Assembly (NCBI GenBank): GCA_964576215.1
Contig: CAZNVM010000389.1
Span: 1-12,842 of the forward strand
DNA length: 12,842 bases
Source of the DNA: JAVBSX01 sp964576215
Lineage (GTDB): Bacteria > Planctomycetota > Planctomycetia > Pirellulales > Thermoguttaceae
Direction of reading: 5' to 3'
Shown here: positions 5,675-12,842 of the stretch, piece by piece
Layout: each line of letters starts with the position of its first letter
Position numbering within the stretch: position 1 is the stretch's first letter
Made by a program: the position numbers and the translations under genes
Notes under the pieces: generated by a model
Seen by the model: the letters and a program-made list of their open reading frames with translations, nothing else
Databases searched by the model: none
Told to the model about the DNA's origin: nothing

Positions 5675-7753
5675 ATGCCTCGCCATCTCAAGCAAATCCG
5701 CAATATCGGGATCATCGCCCACATCGACGCCGGTAAGACCACCGTGACGGAGCGGATGCTTTTTTATTCCAACTTCGTCCACAAGGTCGGCCAGGTCGAC
5801 CAGGGGACCACCGTCACCGACTTCGACCCTGAAGAGCAGGAACGCGGGATCACCATCCAGGCGGCGTCCGTTTCGTTTAACTGGAAAGACCATTGTTTCA
5901 ACCTGATCGACACCCCCGGCCACGTCGATTTCACGGCGGAAGTCGAACGCTCCCTGCGAATTCTCGACGGCGGGGTCGTTGTCTTCAGTGCCCGCGAAGG
6001 GGTCGAGGCCCAAAGCGAAACCGTTTGGCGGCAAGCGAACAAGTACCACGTTCCCCGGATCGCGTTTATCAACAAGATGGACCGCGAAGGGGCGAACTTT
6101 TACGTCGTGCTCGACCAGATCAAAAAACGACTCGGGGCGACTCCGATTGTCGTGGCGATTCCCGTCGGAGCCGGTCCGCCCCATCTGCCGGAAGCGTTCA
6201 AAGGGACCATCGACCTGATTACGATGAAAATGTTGACCTTCTCGAAGGAAAACAGCGGCTCCGTCGTTACAGAGTCCGAGATTCCCCTCGAAATACTCGA
6301 CGAAGCGAAAATCTGGCGTGGTCAACTACTCGACGATCTTTCGATGTACTGCGACGAACTGACCGAACTGCTTCTCTCGGAGGAAGAAATCTCCGAGGAA
6401 ATGATTCGCGGAACGCTCCGGGCAGCGACGATTTCCGACATGGTCGTTCCGGTTTTGTGCGGCTCCGCACTCGACTACATCGGCGTTCAACCGCTTATGG
6501 ACGCCGTTACGTATTACCTTCCGTCACCGCTTGATATTCCGGCGGTGCAAGGGCAAGACCCTACCCGGCCCGACTGCCCGGAATTGGAGCGAAAGGCCGA
6601 CCCCAAAGAACCGTTTTGCGGCCTCATTTTCAAGATTCAAGCGGACAAGCACGGCGATTTGCACTACGTCCGAGTTTACTCCGGCACGCTGACGCAGAAC
6701 AGCCGGGTTCTCAATCCCCGGGAAAACAAGAAGGAAAACGTTCCGCAGCTTTGGCGTATCCAGGCGGACCGCAAGGAACAGATTCAAGAGGTTTCCGCCG
6801 GCGACATTTGCGGCGTGATCGGTTTGCGGTTTTCCGTTACCGGCGACACCCTTTGCGACGTGAAATATCCGATTCTGCTGGAATCGATCACGTTCCCGGA
6901 AACGGTGATCTCCATGGCCATCGAGCCGGACAGTGCCGACGAACACAAGAAACTCAAGGCGGTCCTCGATATGATGCGTCGGCAAGACCCGACGTTTCGC
7001 GTTTCCGAAAGCGAAGAAACGAGCCAGGTTCTCATCAGCGGCATGGGGGAACTGCATCTGGAAGTGATTAAGCACCGTTTGCTTCGGGAGCACAAAGTCA
7101 ACGTTCGGGTCCACAATCCCCGCGTTTCCTACCGGGAATCGATTCAAAAAGCGGTGGAAGTGACCGGCATATGCAACCGAAACCTCGGCGGCACGAAACA
7201 CTGGGCGGAGATTACGGTCCGGATGGAACCGATCCCGGAAGCGTCGGTCGAAATTGCGAACCAGTGCAACGACGAAATATTCACCAAACTCTACAAAGCG
7301 GTTACGCTGGAGTCGGTTCGGGAAGAATCGCAAGGGGGTGGACAGCTCGGTTTTCCGCTGATGAACGTAAAAATCACGGTTCTCGGCGCGGCGGTCAGCG
7401 AATCGGAATCAAGCGAAACGGCGTTTCGGATCGCGGTTTCTGACGCTTTTCGCAAAGGGATCAAGGAAGCGGGAATCGTGCTGCTTGAGCCGATTATGAA
7501 GCTGGAAGTTTCGACGCCGGACGCTTATGTCGGCGATATTGTGAGCGATTTGCAACAACGCCGGGCGTTGGTGAAACAGACGGAAGTTCGCGGCCATTTG
7601 ACCGTGATCGAAGCGGAAGCCCCGCTTGCGATGTTATTTGGTTACACTTCCGTCATGCGTGGTCTTTCCCAGGGCCGGGCAAGTTCGTCCATGGAACCGC
7701 TTTCTTACGGTCCTGCGCCGCCGGAGGTGCTACGGAATTTTATGCTGGAGTGA
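5675..7753 (+). CDS. fusA: Elongation factor G (translocation GTPase), probably a divergent paralog
   Basis: EF-G drives ribosome translocation and, with RRF, subunit recycling, using GTP in the cytoplasm. At 692 residues it is full length. GTPase motifs: G1 AHIDAGKTT (15-23), G2 RGIT (57-60), G3 DTPGHVDF (79-86) with catalytic His83, G4 NKMD (133-136), G5 GSAL (263-266). Domain II spans about 312-405, domain III about 405-480 (LISGMGELHLEV at 453-464), and domains IV-V follow, with GDIVSDLQQRR at 620-630. The domain IV tip is unusual: where typical EF-G has QSGGRGQY, this has NLGGTKHW (503-510). This suggests one of the extra EF-G types often kept in several copies in Planctomycetota, so the usual housekeeping role is not certain. 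ATG 5675 is chosen because it gives the standard MPRxLxxIRNIGIIAHID start; an in-frame GTG at 5612 would add 21 untypical residues. It may be co-translated with the next gene. Confidence 0.95.
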   Translation: MPRHLKQIRNIGIIAHIDAGKTTVTERMLFYSNFVHKVGQVDQGTTVTDFDPEEQERGITIQAASVSFNWKDHCFNLIDTPGHVDFTAEVERSLRILDGGVVVFSAREGVEAQSETVWRQANKYHVPRIAFINKMDREGANFYVVLDQIKKRLGATPIVVAIPVGAGPPHLPEAFKGTIDLITMKMLTFSKENSGSVVTESEIPLEILDEAKIWRGQLLDDLSMYCDELTELLLSEEEISEEMIRGTLRAATISDMVVPVLCGSALDYIGVQPLMDAVTYYLPSPLDIPAVQGQDPTRPDCPELERKADPKEPFCGLIFKIQADKHGDLHYVRVYSGTLTQNSRVLNPRENKKENVPQLWRIQADRKEQIQEVSAGDICGVIGLRFSVTGDTLCDVKYPILLESITFPETVISMAIEPDSADEHKKLKAVLDMMRRQDPTFRVSESEETSQVLISGMGELHLEVIKHRLLREHKVNVRVHNPRVSYRESIQKAVEVTGICNRNLGGTKHWAEITVRMEPIPEASVEIANQCNDEIFTKLYKAVTLESVREESQGGGQLGFPLMNVKITVLGAAVSESESSETAFRIAVSDAFRKGIKEAGIVLLEPIMKLEVSTPDAYVGDIVSDLQQRRALVKQTEVRGHLTVIEAEAPLAMLFGYTSVMRGLSQGRASSSMEPLSYGPAPPEVLRNFMLE

Positions 7754-8373
7754 AGTTGTCCATTTTCGCTGATCTTTACCGCATGGAATGGAATCCTCAA
7801 AAAATGCCGAAAACGTTCACTTATGAACGGCAACCCGTCTCGTCGACAGAGCGGCGTTGCGGTGCGGCGGCTCTTTGCATGGTGCTACGGGATTTCGGGA
7901 TCGACGTTTCGCAAGAGCAAATCTGGGACGAAATCAAGACGCCGGTTCCGTCCAAACCGGACGAATTTCGTACCGAAACCTATCGTTTGGCGGCGTTTGC
8001 CCGGAAGAGCGGGATAAACACAATCGTCGGGCGACTTCGCCGACCGTTTCCGTTTCTCAAAAACCTGCGTTGTGAACACGGATACCGATTGATTTTGAAC
8101 CATCGCGTTCGGGCAGATTCACGGTTTGGACATTTTTCGGTGTTCGTGAAAATGAACAGGGATGAACCAACGATTTTGCTACACGATCCCCAAAAGGGGC
8201 CGAATTGGGAAATTTCCGTGGAGGAACTGACCGATCTTTGGAAACCGACAGGTCAAGACTGCGAAATTTCAGGCAATGTCGGCGTTCTTCTCTTTCAAGC
8301 GGACACAGACAATCTTTCCGACGCGATTCATTGGTCGGCGAAATTCGACCCGGAAACCGGTCGAAAGGAATGA
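7750..8373 (+). CDS. C39-like cysteine peptidase, cytosolic, function unknown
   Basis: Matches the papain-like C39 fold: Gln28 (oxyanion) in YERQPVSSTERRCGAAAL, nucleophile Cys37, His128 in GHFSVFV, and Asp146 in ILLHDPQKG. C39 domains usually cut double-glycine leader peptides inside ABC exporters. Here there is no membrane segment, signal peptide or ATPase domain, so it is a stand-alone domain whose substrate cannot be named. The GTG start at 7750 overlaps the EF-G stop as GTGA, suggesting translational coupling. ATG 7783 or ATG 7804 (just before the domain) are real alternatives, and no Shine-Dalgarno site decides. All catalytic residues stay in any version. The residues after about 160 (WEISVEELTDLW) fit the domain end; the last 40 are not recognised. 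Confidence 0.75.
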   Translation: MKLSIFADLYRMEWNPQKMPKTFTYERQPVSSTERRCGAAALCMVLRDFGIDVSQEQIWDEIKTPVPSKPDEFRTETYRLAAFARKSGINTIVGRLRRPFPFLKNLRCEHGYRLILNHRVRADSRFGHFSVFVKMNRDEPTILLHDPQKGPNWEISVEELTDLWKPTGQDCEISGNVGVLLFQADTDNLSDAIHWSAKFDPETGRKE

Positions 8374-8413
8374 CGTCAATAGGACGGCATTTTTTCCTAT
8401 TTCCTCTTGTCCA

Positions 8414-8563
8414 ATGGGTAAAATTAGAGTACGATCTCCGCTTGAGGATGGCGTTGTCGCCATTCCAGTGGAATCAAAAAAAACATGGTGGAGAATCAAT
8501 CTTGAGGCGTTTTGTTATACCGCGAAAATGGATGGAACGGTGAAATCATGGAAAATGGACTAA
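8414..8563 (+). CDS. Possible small protein of unknown function (49 aa)
   Basis: ATG 8414 opens 49 codons (MGKIRVRSPLEDGVVAIPVE at the start). No known domain, no signal peptide and no Shine-Dalgarno site. Its end overlaps the next small frame by 16 bases, as in tightly coupled pairs, but it may be chance. The region between the C39 gene and the MFS gene (8374-8797) has no better candidate. Confidence 0.25.
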   Translation: MGKIRVRSPLEDGVVAIPVESKKTWWRINLEAFCYTAKMDGTVKSWKMD

Positions 8564-8721
8564 CACTTTACGCTCCATTTATCAGAGAAATCAAAGACCC
8601 GCTTGAGCGCGAGTTTTACATCAAAATGACGAAACGTTACGGCGGGGCTTGCCTTGCGTCGGAATTAAGGTTAAGGTTTATACACTCCACGTGCGCGATG
8701 CGGGGTAAGCTTCGCCGCTGA
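8548..8721 (+). CDS. Possible small protein or gene remnant (57 aa)
   Basis: ATG 8548 opens 57 codons with a plausible protein-like first part (LYAPFIREIKDPLEREFYIK) and an Arg-rich end (CAMRGKLRR) that overlaps an imperfect palindrome around AAGCTT (about 8699-8720). The tail may therefore be foreign repeat sequence fused to a truncated gene. Not recognised. Confidence 0.25.
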   Translation: MENGLTLYAPFIREIKDPLEREFYIKMTKRYGGACLASELRLRFIHSTCAMRGKLRR

Positions 8722-8765
8722 CAGTGGCTCAACAAATCCGGTAAACTTTCAATCGTGCAATTTTT

Positions 8766-8792
8766 GTAATTCGTAATTCGTAATTCGTAATT
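8766..8792 (+). repeat. Heptamer tandem repeat (GTAATTC)n before the MFS gene
   Basis: Three full GTAATTC units plus GTAATT, ending 5 bases before the ATG at 8798. It fills the place where a ribosome binding site would be. The same heptamer stands before the next transporter gene. Confidence 0.95.
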
Positions 8793-8797
8793 AAAAA

Positions 8798-10738
8798 ATG
8801 ACAACATCTACAGTTCCCTGGTATAAAACGATGAACCGGTATCACTGGATCGTCTTCATCATTTGTTCTCTCGGTTGGGCTTTCGACTGCATGGGGCAGC
8901 ACCTGTTTACCGGGACGCGGACAATGGCACTTGCCGAGCTGTTGAAGCTGGAAAGCACGTCCGACCAAACACTCAATTACGCCGCTTTGGCAACGTCGCT
9001 CATGATGCTCGGCTGGGCAACCGGTGGAATCATTTTCGGGATCATCGGCGACAAGTTCGGTCGGGCCAAGACGATGTTTTACACCATCTTGATTTACAGC
9101 CTTTTGACCGGCCTCAACGCCTTTTCCGTAACCCTTTGGGACTTCCTGCTGATTCGGTTTCTCGCCGGGGTCGGTATCGGCGGTCAGTTCGCCATCGGAG
9201 CGTCGCTGCTTGCGGAGTCGGTGCCGGAAAAAGCCCGGCCGCACGTTTCAGGACTCATGCAGGTCATCTCCGGATTTGCCAACGTCGGTTCCGCGTTGGT
9301 CATCATGGGATTCACGCAACTTGGAGCGATGAACATGCTCCCGTTCCAGATGGCCAGTTGGCGTTACATTTTCCTCTTCGGTTCGCTCCCGGCCATCCTG
9401 TCGTATTTCGTCTGGAAATACCTCAAGGAACCGGAAACGTGGCAGGCGTCGATCAAGGAAGGGGGACGGAAAAACGTCGGCTCCGTCCGCGAACTGTTCA
9501 CGGAACCGACGCTTCGCAAACACGTCGTCCTGGGCATGATTATGGCCGCCACCGGCGTCATCGGTGCCTGGGGCATCGGACTGTTCAGCATGGAACTGTC
9601 CGGAAAAGTATTTCAGAAGATCGCAATCGAATCTCCCCAATACCGCCAAGCGGCTCTTCTCGTACTTGGCAACCATAACATGATTCCGGAAGACATAAAG
9701 AGTGCTTCTCCTGAAGTTCAATCAAAATTCATCGCAGATACCATAAAGGTAATTCATCCCGCCGCTGAAATTCAAACAGAACTCGACAAGAACAGGGATC
9801 CCGTCAAGGTATTACAAAAGATCGCCGAGATCGCCGAAATTCAAGCGGAACTCAACACGGATACCGTAGACTCTGTCAAGATGTTTCAAGAAATCACCGG
9901 AATTCTCGCGGAACTTAATAAGAACGTCGGTGATCCCGTCAAGGTGTTTCACAAGGTTGCAACTACCTCACCACAGTACCGCCAAACGGTCCTTCATGCA
10001 CTTGGCGACAAGGTGTCAGATGCCGTGAAAAACGGCGGACCGGCTTGCCAAATAAATCTCATCAAGAGTATTAAGGATACGGATGTGTTTCTCAAAGCCG
10101 CTACTGACTTACAAAACCAAGCAGCCCTTTGCGTACTTGGTAGCCCGGTTCAAGAGGACACGGACAAGGACGCTTTAGCTAAAAAAATCTCCGTCGTTTC
10201 AATGGAATTCAAGGAGAATACCAAAAAGATCGTCGATGACACCGTAGGTTGGTGGCGTGGTTGTAATTTGTTGCTCTTCAACATCGGTGCGATGGGGGGC
10301 ATGTACGGTATCACGCTGGGGGCGATTTATTGGGGACGCCGGGTTACTTTTACCATCTTCAAGACCGGCTGCATCATTTCGACGTCGGCGACGTTTTTGT
10401 TCCTGAACGACGCGACGACGCTCCTGATCCTCATTCCGCCGATGGGATTTTTCCTGATGTCGATGTTCGGAGGTTATACGGTTTACTTCCCGGAACTGTT
10501 TCCGACCCGATTGCGCAGCACCGGCGTCTCGTTCTGCTACAACGTCGGCCGTTACATTGCCGCCTTCGGTCCGCTCATGTACAGCGGCCTGACATTGGCC
10601 TTTGCCGGATTCGCAACGCAAGCGGATGCAACCTTGCCGGCCCGCTATGCCGGAGTGGCCATGTGCTCCGTCTTCCTCATTGGCATCACCGTCGTTTGGT
10701 TCCTGCCGGAAACCAAAGGAAAACCACTCCCTGAATAG
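8798..10738 (+). CDS. MFS transporter with large insertion between TM7 and TM8
   Basis: A 646-residue secondary carrier of the inner membrane, closest by eye to sugar-porter / aromatic-acid:H+ symporter groups; substrate unknown. Twelve helices at about 17-37, 60-85, 94-112, 115-138, 153-173, 187-207, 243-265, 488-511, 516-536, 541-563, 575-600 and 615-637. MFS motif A is GIIGDKFGRAK (81-91), and Asp30 lies in TM1. The second half carries YFPELFPTRLRSTGVSF (563-579) and ends in PETKGKP. Residues 268-484, on the outer side by standard topology, are an extra soluble, helix-rich segment made of internal repeats: VF.K.A...SPQYRQ..L..LG (271-291, 383-403) with a third worn copy (430-448), and EIQ.EL...DPVKV..KI-like units (324-387). 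By eye this segment is more AT-rich than the flanks. The start is ATG 8798; the leader is heptamer repeat without a Shine-Dalgarno site. Confidence 0.88.
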   Translation: MTTSTVPWYKTMNRYHWIVFIICSLGWAFDCMGQHLFTGTRTMALAELLKLESTSDQTLNYAALATSLMMLGWATGGIIFGIIGDKFGRAKTMFYTILIYSLLTGLNAFSVTLWDFLLIRFLAGVGIGGQFAIGASLLAESVPEKARPHVSGLMQVISGFANVGSALVIMGFTQLGAMNMLPFQMASWRYIFLFGSLPAILSYFVWKYLKEPETWQASIKEGGRKNVGSVRELFTEPTLRKHVVLGMIMAATGVIGAWGIGLFSMELSGKVFQKIAIESPQYRQAALLVLGNHNMIPEDIKSASPEVQSKFIADTIKVIHPAAEIQTELDKNRDPVKVLQKIAEIAEIQAELNTDTVDSVKMFQEITGILAELNKNVGDPVKVFHKVATTSPQYRQTVLHALGDKVSDAVKNGGPACQINLIKSIKDTDVFLKAATDLQNQAALCVLGSPVQEDTDKDALAKKISVVSMEFKENTKKIVDDTVGWWRGCNLLLFNIGAMGGMYGITLGAIYWGRRVTFTIFKTGCIISTSATFLFLNDATTLLILIPPMGFFLMSMFGGYTVYFPELFPTRLRSTGVSFCYNVGRYIAAFGPLMYSGLTLAFAGFATQADATLPARYAGVAMCSVFLIGITVVWFLPETKGKPLPE

Positions 10739-10817
10739 AATTACGAATTACGAATTATGAATTACGAATTACGTTTTATTTTTTGAACGTAATTCGTAAT
10801 TCGTAATTCGTAATTCT
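10737..10817 (+). repeat. Inverted heptamer arrays forming a long hairpin
   Basis: Five GAATTAC-type units (10738-10772, one with a C-to-T change) face four GTAATTC units (10789-10816) across a 12-base AT-rich loop. About 30 paired bases are possible in RNA, the single variant becoming a G-U pair. The left arm begins inside the TAG stop of the MFS gene. It could stop transcription, protect the upstream mRNA, or be processed by RNase III. Confidence 0.9.
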
Positions 10818-10820
10818 AAA

Positions 10821-10840
10821 GTAATTCGTAATTCGTAATT
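10821..10840 (+). repeat. Heptamer repeat directly abutting the POT start codon
   Basis: Two GTAATTC units plus GTAATT run straight into ATG 10841. There is no Shine-Dalgarno site. Layout matches that before the MFS gene at 8766-8792. Confidence 0.95.
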
Positions 10841-12628
10841 ATGAATAAGCGTCATCCTGTCGGACTTTGGGTTCTTTTTACTACGGAAATGTGGGAGCGG
10901 TTCGCGTTCTATCTGATGCGGGCGATCTTCGTTCTCTACCTCGTCGATGTTTCGACCAACGAAAGTACGCCGGGATTCGGATGGTCGGAAGCCGACGCCT
11001 ATCGGCTGTACGGAATTTATACCAGTCTCGTCTATTTTCTCCCGCTGCTTGGCGGTTGGGTTGCGGACCGTTTTCTCGGTCAACGCCGCTGCGTGCTTCT
11101 CGGCGGAATGATGATGGCCCTCGGGGAATTTTGCCTTGCCGCCACGGAATTCGTTCGAATCGGCAACGGTGTCAAAGTAACGTGGCAGACCGATCCGGCG
11201 GCTCTGGTCATGTTCTACGCCGGGCTTGGCCTGATGATCCTCGGCAACGGCTTTTTCAAACCCTGCATCTCCGTCATGGTCGGTCAACTGTATGCGCCGG
11301 GTGACAAAATGCGGGATTCGGCCTTTTCGATCTTTTATATGGGAATCAACATCGGTGCCTTCTTTTCGCCGCTCGTTGCAGGAAGCATTGCCGAGAAATA
11401 TGGGTACCATTATGGTTTTATCATCGCCGGTCTCGGGATGATTTTTGGTCTGATCACGTTTTCGTTTTTCGGAGCCGCCTGCCTGAAGGGAATCGGCACC
11501 CCGCCTGCCAAACAGGATACGAACGCCGAGCGGACTCCGGAAGAAAAAGCCGTCAAGGAAAAAGCAATTTACGAACAAACCCGGCCGCTCGTCAAGGAAG
11601 ATTGGGACCGAATGTACGTGATCCTTGTGTTATCGCTCTTCGTCATCGCATTCTGGGTTTCGTTTGAGCAAGCCGGTTCGTCGTTGAACATTTTTGCCAA
11701 GTCGAAAACCGACCGGGCCGTCGCCGACCTTGTCATCCGCGTTACGCCGAACGCCGTTTCAAAAAATCTGTACCTGAACAACGAAGACGTCGTCGACTTC
11801 CAGGCGACCGTCATCCGGACCCAGGCGTTGGCGGACCAATTGGAGCGTCTGGGGAACGAGGTCGTTCGTGAATCGTTGGGAGACCGTCTGAAACGACTGT
11901 TTTCCTTCAAGGTTTCCAAAGACAACCGGACGATGGAAGAACTTGTTCCCGCTTTGCAACAGCAGGCAACCGACCTGACACAGCGGCTGCAAGACACAAG
12001 CGACGAGGACGCCCGGAATGCCGTTGAACAGATGAACCGCAAGAAAAAGACGGCGGAAAGTTCTTACTCGCCCGGCCAAACGGCGTTGACGTTTCCGACG
12101 ACGTGGTATCAATCGGTCAATGCCTTTGGTATTGTGATTTTCGCACCGATTTTCACGGCGATTTGGCTGTTTCTCGCATCACGAGGCATGGAACCGAGTA
12201 CGCCGACGAAGTTCGCACTTGGCCTGCTGCTGCTTTCACTCGGTTTTTTCCTGATGATTCCGGGAGCGAGGGAAGCGGCGACTCAAGGCAAGGCGGCGGC
12301 TCACTGGTTGATTTGGTGTTATCTTTTCTCCACGTGGGGCGAGCTGTGCCTTTCGCCGATCGGTCTGTCGATGATTACGAAACTTGCCCCAGCCCGATAT
12401 GCGTCGTTGTTCATGGGCGTTTGGTTCATGGCGAGCAGTATTGCGTATCTTCTGGCGGGGGAACTGGCGAGAATGTTCGGAAGCGGTGAAGGCGTGAATC
12501 TCATTTTCGGCAAAGAAGGGGGTTTGGCCGACTTCTTCCTGCTCATGGCGATCATCCCGCTGGTGATCGGTGTCATCGCACTGGCAATGGCCCCGTCGCT
12601 GAAAAAGAAGATGCACGGGATACTTTAA
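10841..12628 (+). CDS. POT/PTR-family proton-coupled peptide transporter with enlarged TM7-TM8 loop
   Basis: Imports di- or tripeptides with protons across the inner membrane. Family marks: ExxERF at residues 16-21 (EMWERF) in TM1, GGWVADRFLGQRR (71-83), GNGFFKP with the conserved Lys140 in TM4, the PTR2 signature FYMGINIGAFFSPLVAG (165-181), FEQAGSSLN (275-283) after TM7, and GELCLSPIGLS in TM10 with Glu501. All residues tied to proton coupling and peptide binding that I can check are present. A usual bacterial POT is about 450-500 residues; this has 595. The excess is mainly residues 292-416, a charged, helix-rich segment (QALADQLERLG, then ALQQQATDLTQRLQDTSDED) in the outer TM7-TM8 loop, plus a long central cytoplasmic linker (218-255). 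TM8 resumes at TWYQSVNAFGIVIFAP. It follows the MFS gene in the same direction, separated by a 102-base repeat tract. Confidence 0.9.
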   Translation: MNKRHPVGLWVLFTTEMWERFAFYLMRAIFVLYLVDVSTNESTPGFGWSEADAYRLYGIYTSLVYFLPLLGGWVADRFLGQRRCVLLGGMMMALGEFCLAATEFVRIGNGVKVTWQTDPAALVMFYAGLGLMILGNGFFKPCISVMVGQLYAPGDKMRDSAFSIFYMGINIGAFFSPLVAGSIAEKYGYHYGFIIAGLGMIFGLITFSFFGAACLKGIGTPPAKQDTNAERTPEEKAVKEKAIYEQTRPLVKEDWDRMYVILVLSLFVIAFWVSFEQAGSSLNIFAKSKTDRAVADLVIRVTPNAVSKNLYLNNEDVVDFQATVIRTQALADQLERLGNEVVRESLGDRLKRLFSFKVSKDNRTMEELVPALQQQATDLTQRLQDTSDEDARNAVEQMNRKKKTAESSYSPGQTALTFPTTWYQSVNAFGIVIFAPIFTAIWLFLASRGMEPSTPTKFALGLLLLSLGFFLMIPGAREAATQGKAAAHWLIWCYLFSTWGELCLSPIGLSMITKLAPARYASLFMGVWFMASSIAYLLAGELARMFGSGEGVNLIFGKEGGLADFFLLMAIIPLVIGVIALAMAPSLKKKMHGIL

Positions 12629-12653
12629 CTAGTCGAGTCAGAAAAAGCCCCTT

Positions 12654-12842
12654 TCAGTGACACACGGCCGTCAAAAACCGGGGCGGCGACGGCCAAATCG
12701 TAGCGGATCGGTGAAAAATTCCCACCGCCGTCGCCCAAAAATGACGAAAAACTCCCCACACCATCGGCGCATGGGAATAAATCCCCGTGCCCAGTAGCCG
12801 TAACAACTTTCGTACGTTAAATCCCGCCGCCGAACCGATCAA
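12654..12842 (-). CDS. Probable IS5-type transposase, C-terminal end (cut by window edge)
   Basis: The minus-strand frame enters from the right edge and reads SAAGFNVRKLLRLLG, a pattern I know from the C-terminus of IS5-group DDE transposases ((A/G)xGFNLRKLLR). About 40 aromatic-rich residues follow, up to the stop at 12654-12656. The catalytic domain is outside the window, so intactness is unknown. If correct, the element end should lie between the POT stop (12628) and 12654, for example near GAGTCAGAAAAAGCCCC (12635-12651). Assignment rests on a short motif. Confidence 0.45.
   Translation of the reverse strand: MIGSAAGFNVRKLLRLLGTGIYSHAPMVWGVFRHFWATAVGIFHRSATIWPSPPRFLTAVCH
12685..12735. 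repeat. Inverted repeat GGCGACGGC / GCCGTCGCC
   Basis: A perfect 9-base inverted repeat with a 33-base loop, followed by five A. It lies inside the frame of the transposase-like fragment, so it may be chance from GC-rich coding sequence. No good U-run terminator follows the POT gene. Confidence 0.3.

Noticed and set aside
5657..7333. Long minus-strand frames (222 and 269 codons) opposite EF-G
   Set aside because: Shadows of a strongly biased coding gene; no domain likeness.
8766..10840. Heptamer arrays considered as CRISPR repeats
   Set aside because: Units are 7 bases and contiguous with no unique spacers, and no cas genes are present.
10769..11578. 269-codon minus-strand frame opposite the POT gene
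   Set aside because: Antisense shadow; its tail is simply the heptamer array translated (repeated NYELRIT).
12685..12735. Inverted repeat as terminator of the POT gene
   Set aside because: Loop too long, no proper U-run, and it lies within a likely coding fragment of the opposite strand.

Overview
The window reads as accessory-rich bacterial chromosome, most likely from a member of the Planctomycetota. This placement is inferred, not proven. It rests on a divergent, probably paralogous elongation factor G, genes mostly without clear Shine-Dalgarno sites, frequent insertion-sequence and group II intron DNA, and short tandem heptamers in front of genes. No rRNA, tRNA or CRISPR array was seen.

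Left part (1-4043). A frameshifted fragment of an IS110-type transposase runs off the left edge on the minus strand. It is followed by a gene for an Rpn-like PD-(D/E)XK nuclease that is cut in two by a complete 2550-base group II intron (719-3268). The intron has a ribozyme, an intact reverse transcriptase/maturase/HNH protein, and domains V and VI. Its ends can be set to the base: removing 719-3268 restores one frame, the 5' exon pairs with matching EBS1 and EBS2 sites, and a bulged A lies 7 bases from the 3' end. The split gene is bracketed by two nearly identical 52/53-base direct repeats.

Middle part (4044-5674). This stretch is rich in hairpins and holds one minus-strand gene, a two-helix DUF3592 membrane protein ending in a truncated GYF-like tail. 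A 25-base palindromic repeat lies in opposite orientation on each side of it. To its right is a cluster of hairpins ending in a terminator-like stem and U-run, a possible structured RNA.

Right part (5675-12842). Elongation factor G and a C39-like cysteine peptidase form a tight pair with a possible GTGA overlap. After a poor-coding gap come two transporter genes: a 12-helix MFS carrier and a POT/PTR-type peptide transporter. Each is immediately preceded by (GTAATTC)n repeats in place of a Shine-Dalgarno site, and each has an unusually large soluble insertion between helices 7 and 8. A long inverted array of the same heptamer separates them. The window ends in the probable C-terminus of an IS5-type transposase on the minus strand.

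The most notable signals are the intron-split nuclease with its bracketing repeats, the two neighbouring transporters with enlarged TM7-TM8 loops and heptamer leaders, and the structured intergenic region before EF-G.
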